Assembly: GCA_020445255.1 (NCBI GenBank)
Contig: JAGRGY010000036.1
Location: 9,075-53,627, forward strand
Reading direction: 5' to 3'
Source of the DNA: Gammaproteobacteria bacterium
GTDB lineage: Bacteria; Pseudomonadota; Gammaproteobacteria; Chromatiales; Chromatiaceae
DNA length: 44,553 bases
How positions within the stretch are numbered: position 1 is the first letter of the stretch; every line of letters begins with the position of its first letter. The translations under genes were made by a program, and so were the position numbers. The notes beneath the pieces are model-generated. The model made no database searches. It worked only from the letters and a program-made list of their open reading frames with translations, and had not been told where the DNA came from. Positions 7,717 to 16,442 of the stretch are shown here, piece after piece.

Positions 7717-8817
7717 ATGGAACTGTCACCCCAGGACACGCTGCGACTCAACGTGCTGTTGGCCAGCCAGCCGCAGGCAATCCGCATCAACGAATCGACG
7801 ATGACCGTGTGCGGCCTGTCGCCCAAGGGCGAGGCCCAGGTCAAGCTCAATCCCACCGGGCGTGACGAGCAGTACGTCAAACGCGTCAAGGAACTGCTGT
7901 CCGGGTATGTGCTCGGCTCGCCCGGCGGTTACCCGGTTTACCTGCAGCGCTGGACGCGCATGGGGCAGATGCGCGACGACAGTCTCGAGCAGCTGCTGTT
8001 GCTGGGCGAGCCGGAGGCGGTCGTCGCCGCGGTCTGCGCGCAGGGACTCACCGACGAACTCGCGCGGCGCGCCTGGTGGGCCATGGAGGACGCGACCAAT
8101 GCCCGCCACATGCTCAACAAGCAGGCCGTCGTCGACGGTGCGATGGGACCGGTGCTGGCGCGCTACCTGGTCGAGCACCTGCCGTTCGAGGCCGAGCCCG
8201 AGCAGCAGATCGACACGGTCAGGCTGGTGCTCCAGCCCGGCCTGCTCGACCCCTGGGAGATCGACGGTCTGTGGCGCAAGGCGCAGCGTAAACCGGCGTA
8301 TTACGTCGGCTTCCTCGCCGCACGCCCTGACGACCTGCCTGCGCCGCTGGCCGCGCATCCGGCACACGCCACGCTCGCCGCTGGCGCCGGCACCGAGACC
8401 ACCGCGCCGTTGCACGCGTTGTTGCTGCGTGCGCTGTCATCGGCCGGGCAGACTTACCTCGATACGGTGCAGCGCGTGTTCGACAAGCCGTCCAACCAGG
8501 ATGTGGTCAATCTGGCGCTCGACCTGGTCGCCGACTATTTTGCCGCCGCTCGGCCGGAGGGGAAGGCGGACCTGACCCTCCCGGAGCTGCTGGCCGATGC
8601 CGACAGCTGGCTGCAGCGGTCTACCGAGGCGTCCGGTTTGTGCGCGGTGGACGGCATCGATGGTGCGCAGGTGCGCGCGCTGAGGGTGCTGGCCGGACTC
8701 GGCTACGGCGTGGTGCGGCCAGTATTCAGTGACAGCACGGCGATCGGCAGCCTGATGCGGCGCAAGCTGCAGCCGGTGTTGGCGCCGATGCTCGACGCGC
8801 TGCAACGTCTGCGGTAG
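7717..8817 (+). CDS. dsrS: DsrS, cytoplasmic protein of the dsr cluster
   Basis: Soluble protein of 366 residues with no signal peptide, membrane segment or conserved cysteine cluster. Length, lack of recognisable catalytic motifs and position directly after dsrN-dsrR match DsrS, the last gene of the Allochromatium dsr operon, whose role is unknown but which affects sulfur oxidation. The start ATG 7717 (MELSPQDTLRLN) was chosen because the sequence upstream in this frame is an out-of-frame shadow of dsrN and dsrR. No clear terminator follows. Confidence 0.85.
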   Translation: MELSPQDTLRLNVLLASQPQAIRINESTMTVCGLSPKGEAQVKLNPTGRDEQYVKRVKELLSGYVLGSPGGYPVYLQRWTRMGQMRDDSLEQLLLLGEPEAVVAAVCAQGLTDELARRAWWAMEDATNARHMLNKQAVVDGAMGPVLARYLVEHLPFEAEPEQQIDTVRLVLQPGLLDPWEIDGLWRKAQRKPAYYVGFLAARPDDLPAPLAAHPAHATLAAGAGTETTAPLHALLLRALSSAGQTYLDTVQRVFDKPSNQDVVNLALDLVADYFAAARPEGKADLTLPELLADADSWLQRSTEASGLCAVDGIDGAQVRALRVLAGLGYGVVRPVFSDSTAIGSLMRRKLQPVLAPMLDALQRLR

Positions 8818-8892
8818 CGTCGGCCCCGGTCGCCAGGTACCGCCCGAAAGAACCAATAGTCAGGGGCACCAATAACCCAGTCTTTTGCTCTG

Positions 8893-8909
8893 GTATACAG
8901 TGTCTATAC
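8893..8909. promoter_or_regulatory. Inverted repeat, possible operator of the MerR-like gene
   Basis: The dyad GTATA-N7-TATAC lies 47 bases before the MerR-like start, overlapping a TATACT (8905-8910) that could be a -10 element. A second small dyad TCCCATTTGGGA lies at 8924-8935. A strong ribosome site GGAGGAG (8948-8954) follows. The gene product has a MerR-like helix-turn-helix, so self-regulation at this dyad is an inference. Confidence 0.4.
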
Positions 8910-8956
8910 TTCCTTGGAGAGATATCCCATTTGGGAGGTATCCGCCCGGAGGAGCC

Positions 8957-9397
8957 ATGGATCGCCTGCTGAGCCTGTCCCAAGCCGCGCGCATGGTCGG
9001 CGTGCCCCGCCGCCTGTTGCAGCAGCACATCCAGGAGGGACTGATCGAGGCCTTCGAGGGACACATCCGGGTCTCAGAGCTGCGCAAGGCCTATCCCGAG
9101 GCCGATTCCGACCGCTCCGGCATGGTGGAGAAGGTCCAGCGCCTGCGCGAGGCGGCGCTGTACAAGGCCAACCGGGACGGCAAGCCGGACGTCGATCACC
9201 TGTCGAGCGAACTGCAACGTGCGCGGGTCGAGATCGCGCGGCTTCAGGACGATCTGGACGGCTATCGTCAGCTTGCCGCCGAGACCGAGGAGCGCCTGCT
9301 CGACATGCAGGAGCGCTGCGACACCCGCCAGGCCATGATGATCGGAACACTGGTCGGTTGGTTCATGAACCAGCTCAAGCTGCGCGAGCAACGCTGA
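8957..9397 (+). CDS. MerR-like DNA-binding protein with C-terminal coiled coil
   Basis: A 146-residue protein. Residues about 4-50 (LSLSQAARMVGVPRRLLQQHI and what follows) have the helix-turn-helix-wing layout of MerR/excisionase-type domains: the AARMVGVPRRLL helix pair followed by GLIEAFEGHIRV as wing. Residues about 80-122 are a long charged heptad-like helix, probably a dimer coiled coil. A hydrophobic MMIGTLVGWFM segment comes near the C-terminus. No effector cysteines are present. It stands 139 bases after dsrS with its own ribosome site and just before the ferredoxin-reductase-like gene, so it probably regulates or works with that gene. No integrase is nearby, so a phage excisionase is unlikely. 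Confidence 0.6.
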   Translation: MDRLLSLSQAARMVGVPRRLLQQHIQEGLIEAFEGHIRVSELRKAYPEADSDRSGMVEKVQRLREAALYKANRDGKPDVDHLSSELQRARVEIARLQDDLDGYRQLAAETEERLLDMQERCDTRQAMMIGTLVGWFMNQLKLREQR

Positions 9398-9458
9398 CGA
9401 CGCGACATCCCCGCCGCCCCTTGGCGGCTGTCGCGAACGTGGTTAGAGTCGCGATGCG

Positions 9459-10454
9459 ATGTCGTCCAAGGTTACCGTCCTCCCGTCTCACCATTCCTTT
9501 CACGCGCAACCGAGCGAGACCCTGCTCGAGGCTGGACTGCGTGCGGGGCTGAACCTCGACCACGGCTGCGCGAATGGCAGTTGCGGCGAGTGCCGTGCAC
9601 GCCTGCTCGGTGGCCGCATCGAGCCCAGCGGGCACGCGGATTTCACGTTCACCGAAACCGAGCGGCAGCACGGTTGGTTCCTGATGTGCAGCAACCGTGC
9701 CGCCAGCGATCTCGAGGTCGAGGCGCGTGAGGCAGGTTCCGCGGCCGAGATCCCCGAGCAGAGCGTGCGTGCCAGGGTCAGCCGGGTCGAGCGTTTGCAG
9801 GAGGAGGTCGTGCAGCTGACGGTGCGCGCGCCGCGCAGCACCGGCCTGCACTTTCTCGCCGGGCAGAGTATGGCGCTGGCGTTCGACGGCGTCGAACGAC
9901 GTGTACTGCCGATCGCGAGTTGCCCCTGCGACAGTGTGCAGCTGCGTTTCCACGTGCGCCGGCGCGACGGCGACCCGTTCAGCGGCCACGTTTTCGAGCA
10001 GCTGCGCAAGGGTGCAGAGGTACTACTTGAAGGGCCGTGCGGCGAATTCACGCTCGACGAGGAATCGATCCGGCCGCTGGTGTTCATTGCATGGGAGACC
10101 GGGTTTGCCGCGGTCAGCAGCCTGATCGACCACGCCATCCAGAAAGACGAGAACCGCTCGATCGACCTGTATTGGCTGTCGGCGATACCGCAGGGACATT
10201 ACCTGTCGAACTACTGCCGCGCCTGGCGCGACGTGCTCGACGACTTCCGCTACCACTCGATCGACCTGGAACCGGCCGGCGACGAACGGCTCGTCGACGT
10301 CATCGAACGCGTCGTGCGCGTGCATTCGCTGCTGGCGGACTGTGACTACTATCTGGCACTGCCCGAGACGGCTGTCGACACGGTGCGCGCGATGCTTACC
10401 GCCGCCGATGTGCCGGATGCGCAGTGTAGGATCAGTGTCATGACGCACCCCTGA
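9459..10454 (+). CDS. [2Fe-2S] ferredoxin / flavin-reductase-like protein with altered nucleotide-binding motifs
   Basis: A 331-residue soluble protein. Residues 1-90 are a plant-type [2Fe-2S] ferredoxin domain with C37-x4-C-x2-C45 and C77. The rest follows the ferredoxin-NADP reductase fold of oxygenase reductases and CDP-6-deoxyglucoseen reductases. The signature sites are changed: the FAD motif RxYS reads RRVLPIAS (147-154), the GGTG nucleotide motif reads AWETGFA (211-217), and the final CGPP motif reads ALPET. FAD or NAD(P)H binding is therefore doubtful. It follows the MerR-like gene after 61 bases. Electron transfer to an unknown partner is the most that can be said. Confidence 0.7.
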   Translation: MSSKVTVLPSHHSFHAQPSETLLEAGLRAGLNLDHGCANGSCGECRARLLGGRIEPSGHADFTFTETERQHGWFLMCSNRAASDLEVEAREAGSAAEIPEQSVRARVSRVERLQEEVVQLTVRAPRSTGLHFLAGQSMALAFDGVERRVLPIASCPCDSVQLRFHVRRRDGDPFSGHVFEQLRKGAEVLLEGPCGEFTLDEESIRPLVFIAWETGFAAVSSLIDHAIQKDENRSIDLYWLSAIPQGHYLSNYCRAWRDVLDDFRYHSIDLEPAGDERLVDVIERVVRVHSLLADCDYYLALPETAVDTVRAMLTAADVPDAQCRISVMTHP

Positions 10455-10462
10455 GGCGGCGC

Positions 10463-11065
10463 TCAGCCGACCACATCCAACTCGCGCCGTCGAAACCCGA
10501 CCCCGAGACGATCCGCAACGCCGCGGCAGGCAGCGATGTCGACGCCGTCCAGACCGTCGATCGCCGTTGCCGTGACGTCGTCGATGTAACGGGGTGCGGC
10601 GGAGAGGAACGCCAGCATCGCGTCGTACGAATCTGCCAGGGCAGGCGCACAGTGTCGATCGTAGACGTCCCTGTCCTGTGCGTTCATCGACACCGACAGG
10701 GCATCGACGCAGTCCGCCATCTCGGGCAATACGTTGCGCCTGTGGACCCGATTGGCCAGCCCATCGGTGTTGACGCGCACCCTGCCACCGTTGTGCTTGA
10801 TGTGCCGTGCCGTATCCAGCAGCAGCGCGAGGCGCAGCGTCGGCTCGCCGAATCCGCAGAACACGACCTCGCTGAACCGCCGCGGGTCGTCGATCGCGAC
10901 CAGGATCTCGGCCTGGGTCGGACGGTGTGCCAGGGTCAGGTCGTATTCGTGCACCCGTCGGCTGCCGAGCGTCTTGGGGCAGAAGCGGCACGCCAGCGTG
11001 CAGCGATCCGTGATGTTCAGGTACAGGCGATCGCCGATCGCGTAGCTGATGGTCTGGTGGGACAA
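10463..11065 (-). CDS. TatD-family-associated radical SAM protein
   Basis: A 200-residue protein with the cluster motif CTLACRFC (C-x3-C-x2-C) of radical SAM enzymes, then CGFGEPTLRL, corresponding to the GGE-type SAM-binding element. The opening ISYAIGDRLYLNITDRC and the short length match the small family often found next to TatD nucleases. No tatD gene is in this window. Start TTG 11065 is chosen because family members begin just before ISYAIGD; ATG 11191 would add a low-complexity 42-residue extension. The substrate is unknown. It ends 8 bases from the end of the convergent reductase-like gene and is divergent from feoABC. Confidence 0.65.
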   Translation of the reverse strand: MSHQTISYAIGDRLYLNITDRCTLACRFCPKTLGSRRVHEYDLTLAHRPTQAEILVAIDDPRRFSEVVFCGFGEPTLRLALLLDTARHIKHNGGRVRVNTDGLANRVHRRNVLPEMADCVDALSVSMNAQDRDVYDRHCAPALADSYDAMLAFLSAAPRYIDDVTATAIDGLDGVDIAACRGVADRLGVGFRRRELDVVG

Positions 11066-11205
11066 GGCGGCGCCCCGGTCACGCGGAACAGGGTGGAAAC
11101 CATAGCGCCCCTGCTGCGCCCGGCTTTTGACGGCCGTCAAGCGTGGCGCCGGGTGCCCACCCGTCGGTCGGGATGATCTGGCGCAGCTCATGCCTAATTT
11201 CCGTA

Positions 11206-11234
11206 TTTACTGATATTCAAAATCGGCCTATGAT
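11206..11234 (+). promoter_or_regulatory. Sigma-70-like promoter of feoABC
   Basis: A -35 element TTTACT (11206-11211), a 17-base spacer and a -10 element TATGAT (11229-11234) stand in an AT-rich island of otherwise GC-rich DNA. The expected transcription start near 11241 lies just inside the Fur box. Confidence 0.6.
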
Positions 11235-11238
11235 TAGT

Positions 11239-11257
11239 CGTATTGCGAATCATTATC
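11239..11257. promoter_or_regulatory. Fur box of feoABC
   Basis: This 19-base site matches the Fur consensus GATAATGATAATCATTATC at 14 of 19 positions, with the right ten bases (AATCATTATC) identical. It overlaps the predicted transcription start, 20 bases before the feoA ATG, a position suited to repression by iron-loaded Fur. Confidence 0.75.
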
Positions 11258-11276
11258 ATATATCCTGCCGGCCACC

Positions 11277-11507
11277 ATGGAAGCACATCCCCTCAATGAA
11301 CTCGCCGTCGGTCAGCGCATGCGTCTGGTGCGCGTGCTCGGTGGTCAACGCCTGAAACGCCGGCTGCTGGCGCTCGGTCTGAACATCGGCGGCGAGTTGG
11401 AGGTGGTGCAGCGGCGCGGTGGTGGCGTCGTGCTCGCGCGCGGCGGCAATCGGGTCGCACTCGGCGCCGGTGTCGCGCAGAAGCTGTTCGGCGAGGTGTT
11501 GGACTGA
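11277..11507 (+). CDS. feoA: FeoA, ferrous iron transport accessory protein
   Basis: Small cytoplasmic SH3-fold protein of 76 residues with the family pattern L-G-x-R-L..LG(L/M) seen in [11 protein letters not shown], then [21 protein letters not shown]. It assists FeoB in ferrous iron uptake. It is the first gene behind the Fur-controlled promoter. Its TGA overlaps the feoB ATG (TGATG), showing translational coupling. Confidence 0.93.
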   Translation: MEAHPLNELAVGQRMRLVRVLGGQRLKRRLLALGLNIGGELEVVQRRGGGVVLARGGNRVALGAGVAQKLFGEVLD

Positions 11508-13858
11508 TGGGTGGATGTTGCGATGTGGATGCCGCGACCCCAGCGGAACAGGTAAAGCACGCGGCAGCGACGCTGACGGTCGCGGTTGCCGGCAATCCCA
11601 ACTGCGGCAAGTCGGCATTGTTCAACCTGCTGACCGGTGTGCGGCAGAAGACCGGCAACTGGCCGGGCGTAACCGTCGAGCGCAAAGCGGGCTGGTGTCG
11701 TATCGACAGCCGCGACGTCACCGTCGTCGATCTGCCCGGCATCTATTCCTTCGATGCCACGTCGCTCGACGAAATGGTCACGCGCGACTACCTGCTGTCG
11801 CGCGATGCCGGCCTGGTCATCAACGTCGTCGACGCCGCGAACCTCGAACGCAATCTGTACCTGACCGTACAGTTGCTCGAGATGGGTGTGCCGCTGGTCG
11901 TCGCGTTGAACATGATGGACGTCGCGCGCAAACGCGGCATCGAGATCGACACCGACGAACTCTCGCGGCGGCTCGGCTGCCCGGTGGTGCCGCTTGTGGC
12001 GACCAGCGGCGAGGGCGTCAGCGAACTCAAGGCGCGCATCATCGCCGTCGCCGATGCGCGCCAGGCGCCGGGCTTTCCGCTCGCGCTCGACGAGTCGATC
12101 GAGCAGGCTGTGCTGCGACTCGTACCCTTACTCGGAGAAGAAGACGAGGCCAACCGTCGCTGGCTCGCGCTGAAGCTGCTCGAGGGTGACAGTGACAAGG
12201 GCTACGGCCCGCAGGTCGACGCCACGGTCGAAGAGATGCGCGTCTGGGTCGAGGAACGCTACGGCCAGGACGTCGGCCTCGCGATCGCCGACAGCCGCTT
12301 CACGCATGCGCATGCGCTGTTCCGTGCGGCGGTCCGGCACGCGGGCCGCGCCGGGCGCACGTTCAGCGACCGTATCGACGCGTTTGTGCTCGGGCGCTGG
12401 ACCGGCATACCGCTGTTCCTGGCCGTGATGTACCTGATGTTCCTGTTCACGATCAACGTCGGCGGTGCGTTCATCGACTTCTTCGACGGCGTTGCCGGCG
12501 CGTTGTTCGTCGACGGCTTCGGCGAACTGCTCACGTCGATCGGCGCGCCCGACTGGCTGCGCGTACTGCTGGCCGACGGCGCGGGTGCCGGCCTGCAGGT
12601 GGTTGCGACCTTCATCCCGATCATCGCCACGTTATACCTGTTTCTGTCGGTGCTCGAAGACTCCGGTTACATGGCACGCGCGGCGTTCGTCATGGACCGT
12701 TCCATGCGCGCGATCGGCCTGCCCGGCAAGGCGTTCGTGCCGTTGATCGTCGGCTTCGGCTGCAACGTCCCGGCGATCATGGCGACACGCACGCTCGACA
12801 ACGAACGTGAACGCAAACTGACGATCCTGATGAATCCCTTCATGTCGTGCGGCGCGCGCCTGCCGGTGTACGCGCTGTTCGCGGCGGCGTTCTTCCCCAG
12901 CTCCGGCCAGAACGTCGTGTTCGCGCTGTACCTCACCGGCATCGTCGTTGCGATCCTGACCGGGCTGGCGATGAAGAAATCGCTGCTGCCCGGCGCCAGC
13001 AGCGGCTTCATGATGGAGCTGCCGCCCTACCACGTGCCGACTTTGCGCGGTGTGTTGCTGCGTGCATGGGACCGCGTGCGTCTGTTCGTCAAGGAGGCGG
13101 GGCAGGTCATCGTCGTCATGGTGATCGTGCTGAACCTGCTCAATTCGCTCGGTACCGACGGCTCGTTCGGCAACGAAGACAGCGAACACTCGGTGCTGAG
13201 TGCCGCTGCGCGCGTCGTCACGCCGGCATTCGCGCCACTCGGCGTGCGCGAGGAAAACTGGCCGGCCGTGGTCGGCATCTTCTCCGGCGTCCTGGCCAAA
13301 GAGGTCGTCGTCGGCACGCTCGACAATCTGTATACGCGTGTTGGCAGTACCGATGTGGTAGCCGCGCAGGTTCAGCCGTTCGATCTGTTAACGGCATTGC
13401 ACGACGCGGCGGCTACGGTGCCGGCCAATCTTGCCGGTCTGTCGTCGGCGCTGCTCGATCCGCTCGGCATCGGCGAGGCAAGCGACACCGATGCCACGGC
13501 AGATACGGTCGACGACGCGGTGTTCGGCGCGATGCACGCACGTTTCGATGGTCAGGTCGGCGCGTTCGCCTATCTTCTGTTCGTGCTGCTGTATTTTCCG
13601 TGTGCCGCGACGATCGGTGCGATCCGACGTGAGACCGGCACCGCGTGGGCCGCGTTCGTCGCCAGCTGGACCACCGGAATCGCTTATTACACGGCGACCG
13701 TCTATTACCAGGCGGCGACCTACGCGTCGCATCCGCAGCGCTCGCTGGTCTGGATCATCGGGCTCAGTCTCGCGCTCGCAAGCTGCGTGATCGGACTGCG
13801 TGCCTGGGCCCATCGCGGTGGCCGCCAGGCACATGAGCCGGACTGGGCCGAGACGTGA
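11507..13858 (+). CDS. feoB: FeoB, ferrous iron transporter with GTPase domain
   Basis: Inner-membrane ferrous iron transporter, 783 residues, the usual size. The N-terminal G domain has GNPNCGKS (29-36) as G1 and VDLPGIYS as the G3 DxxG. It is followed by a helical regulatory domain and a membrane region from about residue 300 with the two Gate domains, including [14 protein letters not shown] and [13 protein letters not shown] short acidic insert stands in the loop around residues 655-680. The stop overlaps the GTG of feoC. The iron presumably feeds the many heme and iron-sulfur proteins encoded around it (inference). Confidence 0.97.
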   Translation: MGGCCDVDAATPAEQVKHAAATLTVAVAGNPNCGKSALFNLLTGVRQKTGNWPGVTVERKAGWCRIDSRDVTVVDLPGIYSFDATSLDEMVTRDYLLSRDAGLVINVVDAANLERNLYLTVQLLEMGVPLVVALNMMDVARKRGIEIDTDELSRRLGCPVVPLVATSGEGVSELKARIIAVADARQAPGFPLALDESIEQAVLRLVPLLGEEDEANRRWLALKLLEGDSDKGYGPQVDATVEEMRVWVEERYGQDVGLAIADSRFTHAHALFRAAVRHAGRAGRTFSDRIDAFVLGRWTGIPLFLAVMYLMFLFTINVGGAFIDFFDGVAGALFVDGFGELLTSIGAPDWLRVLLADGAGAGLQVVATFIPIIATLYLFLSVLEDSGYMARAAFVMDRSMRAIGLPGKAFVPLIVGFGCNVPAIMATRTLDNERERKLTILMNPFMSCGARLPVYALFAAAFFPSSGQNVVFALYLTGIVVAILTGLAMKKSLLPGASSGFMMELPPYHVPTLRGVLLRAWDRVRLFVKEAGQVIVVMVIVLNLLNSLGTDGSFGNEDSEHSVLSAAARVVTPAFAPLGVREENWPAVVGIFSGVLAKEVVVGTLDNLYTRVGSTDVVAAQVQPFDLLTALHDAAATVPANLAGLSSALLDPLGIGEASDTDATADTVDDAVFGAMHARFDGQVGAFAYLLFVLLYFPCAATIGAIRRETGTAWAAFVASWTTGIAYYTATVYYQAATYASHPQRSLVWIIGLSLALASCVIGLRAWAHRGGRQAHEPDWAET

Positions 13859-14118
13859 TCCTGCAACAGGTGCTTGCGCTGATCGAGGCGCGCCGCGTGA
13901 TCGGTGTCAGCGAGATTGCCGCCGAGGTTGGTTCGTCGACCGACGCGGTGCGCAGCATGCTGTCGACCTTGCAGCGCCGGGGCCTGGTTCACCGCCATGA
14001 GGCGGTGCAGGGCTGCGGTAGCACCTGTCACCAATGTGCGCAGGCCGAGGTCGAGTTGTACGGCCCCGGGCCGGCGCAGGTGTTGCAGGTCGCGGCATGC
14101 AGTTCGCGCGATCATTGA
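13855..14118 (+). CDS. feoC: FeoC-like winged-helix protein with cysteine motif
   Basis: A protein of 87 residues with an N-terminal winged helix (residues 1-50: [19 protein letters not shown], then LQRRGLV) followed by C54-x3-C-x2-C61, the spaced cysteines expected in FeoC, which may hold an iron-sulfur cluster. A further Cys stands near the C-terminus (AACSSRDH). The start GTG 13855 overlaps the feoB stop (GTGA). FeoC is thought to modulate FeoB stability or feo expression. Confidence 0.88.
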   Translation: MILQQVLALIEARRVIGVSEIAAEVGSSTDAVRSMLSTLQRRGLVHRHEAVQGCGSTCHQCAQAEVELYGPGPAQVLQVAACSSRDH

Positions 14119-14142
14119 GTCACCCACCACGCCCCATCTTCC

Positions 14143-15063
14143 TCAGGCGAACACCTCGCAGGCCGCGCGGCAGGTATTGACGTGGATGTCGACGACACGG
14201 CGCATGTCCGGCGTGTATCCGCCGGCCAGCACCCACGCGACCGGGATCCCCGCGGTGCGCGCGGCGTCGAAGACGAAGCGGTCGCGTTGGTAGAGCGCCT
14301 CCATGTCGACGCACAATGGCGAGTACGGGTCCTCGGTGAACGGGTCCGCGCCGGCCTGATAGAGGATCAGGTCGGGTGTGGTCTCCGCTAGCATGCGTGG
14401 CACCGCAGCGCGCACCAGCGCGAGGTAGTCCTCACCCGAGGCCCCATTGGGAACGGCGATCGATCGGCAGTTCGGGCTGTCCGGTGCGCGTACGCTGTCC
14501 ACGTCCGAATAAGCTACGTTGTCTTTGTACCAGGAACCGTACACCGACAGGTTGTACGCCCACGGGCGCGTGTGCAGCAATGACACCGTACCGTTGCCGT
14601 AATGCAGATCGAGGTCGATGACCAGTCCGCGCCGGATGCGCCGCGTGCGATGCAGCTGCTCCAGTGTGATCACCAGGCCGTTGAAGGTGCAGAAGCCCTC
14701 GCCGTGGTCCGCGTGCGCATGATGAAAGCCGCTGCACAATGCCCCGGCGACGCCGTCTTCCAATGCCGCCGCGGCGGCTTCGAGCAGCGCCCCATTGGTC
14801 CAGTGCACCGATGTCGCCAGTGCGCGCGACCAGGGAAACTTCTGCGACTCCGCCAACGCACGCGGGCTGCCGGTGCCGACGGCCTCTACATAATCAGGCG
14901 TGTGTACGTAGAGCAGTTGCTCGTCGGACACCGGGCTCGGTGTGCAGAGTGCGATCGGCAGACCGCCCGCGCGAAGTGCTTCGGCCACCGCGGAAAACTT
15001 GCGTATCGGCATGACGTGATCGCCGATGTCCGCTTCGAAGTTCGGCGAATAAAAGACCTTCAC
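14143..15063 (-). CDS. Histone-deacetylase-like amidohydrolase (acetylpolyamine/AcuC family)
   Basis: Zinc-dependent deacetylase of 306 residues. The active site is complete: His pair in GFHHAHADH (114-115), zinc ligands D152 and H154 in DLDLHYGNGT and D240 in AGADPF, and the catalytic Tyr283 in AGGYTPD. Bacterial members remove acetyl groups from polyamines or from protein/free acetyl-lysine. It starts at GTG 15063, overlapping the stop of the aminotransferase (GTGA), so the two are coupled and probably act on the same class of amine substrate (inference). It converges on feoC with only 24 bases between. Confidence 0.85.
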   Translation of the reverse strand: MKVFYSPNFEADIGDHVMPIRKFSAVAEALRAGGLPIALCTPSPVSDEQLLYVHTPDYVEAVGTGSPRALAESQKFPWSRALATSVHWTNGALLEAAAAALEDGVAGALCSGFHHAHADHGEGFCTFNGLVITLEQLHRTRRIRRGLVIDLDLHYGNGTVSLLHTRPWAYNLSVYGSWYKDNVAYSDVDSVRAPDSPNCRSIAVPNGASGEDYLALVRAAVPRMLAETTPDLILYQAGADPFTEDPYSPLCVDMEALYQRDRFVFDAARTAGIPVAWVLAGGYTPDMRRVVDIHVNTCRAACEVFA

Positions 15064-16442
15064 GCGATCTCCCGGATGACGCGTTCGAACACCACCATGG
15101 CCTGGTCGACCTGCACGGTCCCGGTGATCAGGTGCGGGCGCAGGCGCACCGATCGCGTCCCGGTGTAGGTGGCGAATACGCCCTGCCGCAGGCAGCGCGC
15201 GACGAAGTCGTTGCGTGCCTCGGTGGTCGGCAGGTCGAACGCGAGCATCAGGCCCCAGCCGCGCGCCTGGCTGACCAGCGAAGGGTTGGCCTGTTCGAAC
15301 TCGCGCAGGCGTTGCAGGAAGTAGGCGCCGGTGCGGCGCACGTTGTCCAGCAGCCGATCGTCGTCGATCGTCTGCAGGATGGTCTGACCCAGCACGGCGC
15401 GCGCACGGTCGCCGTTGCGCGTCTGGAACATGCGCCCGAACTGCTGGATGTCGTAAGCGGGCGTGGCAAAGAACCCACCCATCTGCATCTTCTTGCCGAA
15501 CGTCATCAGGTCCGGCGGGGACGGCAGCGAAAACTGCTCATGTGCCCACAGCGTGCCTGAACTGCCCATGCCCGTCTGTACCTCGTCGAAGATCAGCGCC
15601 GCCTGCGCCTGGTGCGCCAGCTGCTGGACGCGGACGAAGAACGACGGGTTCGCGTGCCGGTCGCCACCCTCCGACTGCAACGGCTCGACGATGATCGCGG
15701 CGACGCGGCCGGCGTAGCGGTCGAGGGTCTGTTCCAGTTCGTCGAGCGAGGATCTCTCGCGCGCCGCGTTCTCTTCGGCGTAGCGTTCCTCGGGGAACAG
15801 CTTGGCCGGGAACGATACGTGCGGCCAGTCGAAACAGGGCAGGTCGGCCTTGTGAATGGCCTTGCTGTGGGTGGCCGACAGTGGACCGAGCCCCCGGCCA
15901 TGGAAGCCTCCACCGAACGAGACCAGCACGGCGTCGGAGCCGAGATTGGCCAGGATGCCATCCTGCTCGTCGGTCGACAGTGACAGCGGGTCGCGCGGTT
16001 CGCCGCGTGACTCGCGCCGCGCCTCGCCGTGCACGATGAATGCGGCTTTCAACGCGCTCTCGACCCCTTCGCCGCCGGCATCCACGCAGAACACCTTGCT
16101 CATGCCGCGCGGTGCATAGCGCGCCTCGAGTGCGTCCATGAAGTCCAGCCATGCCGGCGTGGTCACGAACGGGGTCGACGTCGGGTTGACGCTGGCATGC
16201 ACGAAGGTGGCGCCTTGCGCCGCCGCCACCAGGTTGGGATGGTTGTAGCCGAGTGAGCCGAGCGCGAAGTTGGCGAACAGGTCGAGAAACGTGTTGCCGT
16301 CGAGATCGACCAGGTAGGTGCCATGGCTGGCAATATCGTCGACGATCAGCGTCCGGTAGGTCGCCTGCATGTCGAAGCGGCCGCGTGCGATGGCGGCCTT
16401 CGTCTTCGGGCCGGGGATTGCAGTCAGTATCTTGGGTTGCAT
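15060..16442 (-). CDS. Class III PLP aminotransferase, L-lysine 6-transaminase-like
   Basis: A 460-residue PLP enzyme of the ornithine/GABA/lysine aminotransferase group. Seen are VDAGGEGVESALKAA (the phosphate-binding region), EPLQSEGGD (253-261), FDEVQTGMG with the PLP-ring Asp286, and the Schiff-base Lys317 in TFGKKMQMGG. The FGKK form resembles lysine epsilon-aminotransferase (Lat), which forms allysine; GABA or other omega-amine substrates are possible. ATG 16442 is chosen because the family begins near here; longer upstream extensions run through the promoter region of the divergent NosR-like gene. It is coupled to the deacetylase downstream. Confidence 0.75.
   Translation of the reverse strand: MQPKILTAIPGPKTKAAIARGRFDMQATYRTLIVDDIASHGTYLVDLDGNTFLDLFANFALGSLGYNHPNLVAAAQGATFVHASVNPTSTPFVTTPAWLDFMDALEARYAPRGMSKVFCVDAGGEGVESALKAAFIVHGEARRESRGEPRDPLSLSTDEQDGILANLGSDAVLVSFGGGFHGRGLGPLSATHSKAIHKADLPCFDWPHVSFPAKLFPEERYAEENAARERSSLDELEQTLDRYAGRVAAIIVEPLQSEGGDRHANPSFFVRVQQLAHQAQAALIFDEVQTGMGSSGTLWAHEQFSLPSPPDLMTFGKKMQMGGFFATPAYDIQQFGRMFQTRNGDRARAVLGQTILQTIDDDRLLDNVRRTGAYFLQRLREFEQANPSLVSQARGWGLMLAFDLPTTEARNDFVARCLRQGVFATYTGTRSVRLRPHLITGTVQVDQAMVVFERVIREIA

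Noticed and set aside
8957..9397. Phage excisionase (mobile element marker).
   Set aside because: MerR-like domain with a long coiled coil, no integrase, attachment repeat or phage gene nearby.
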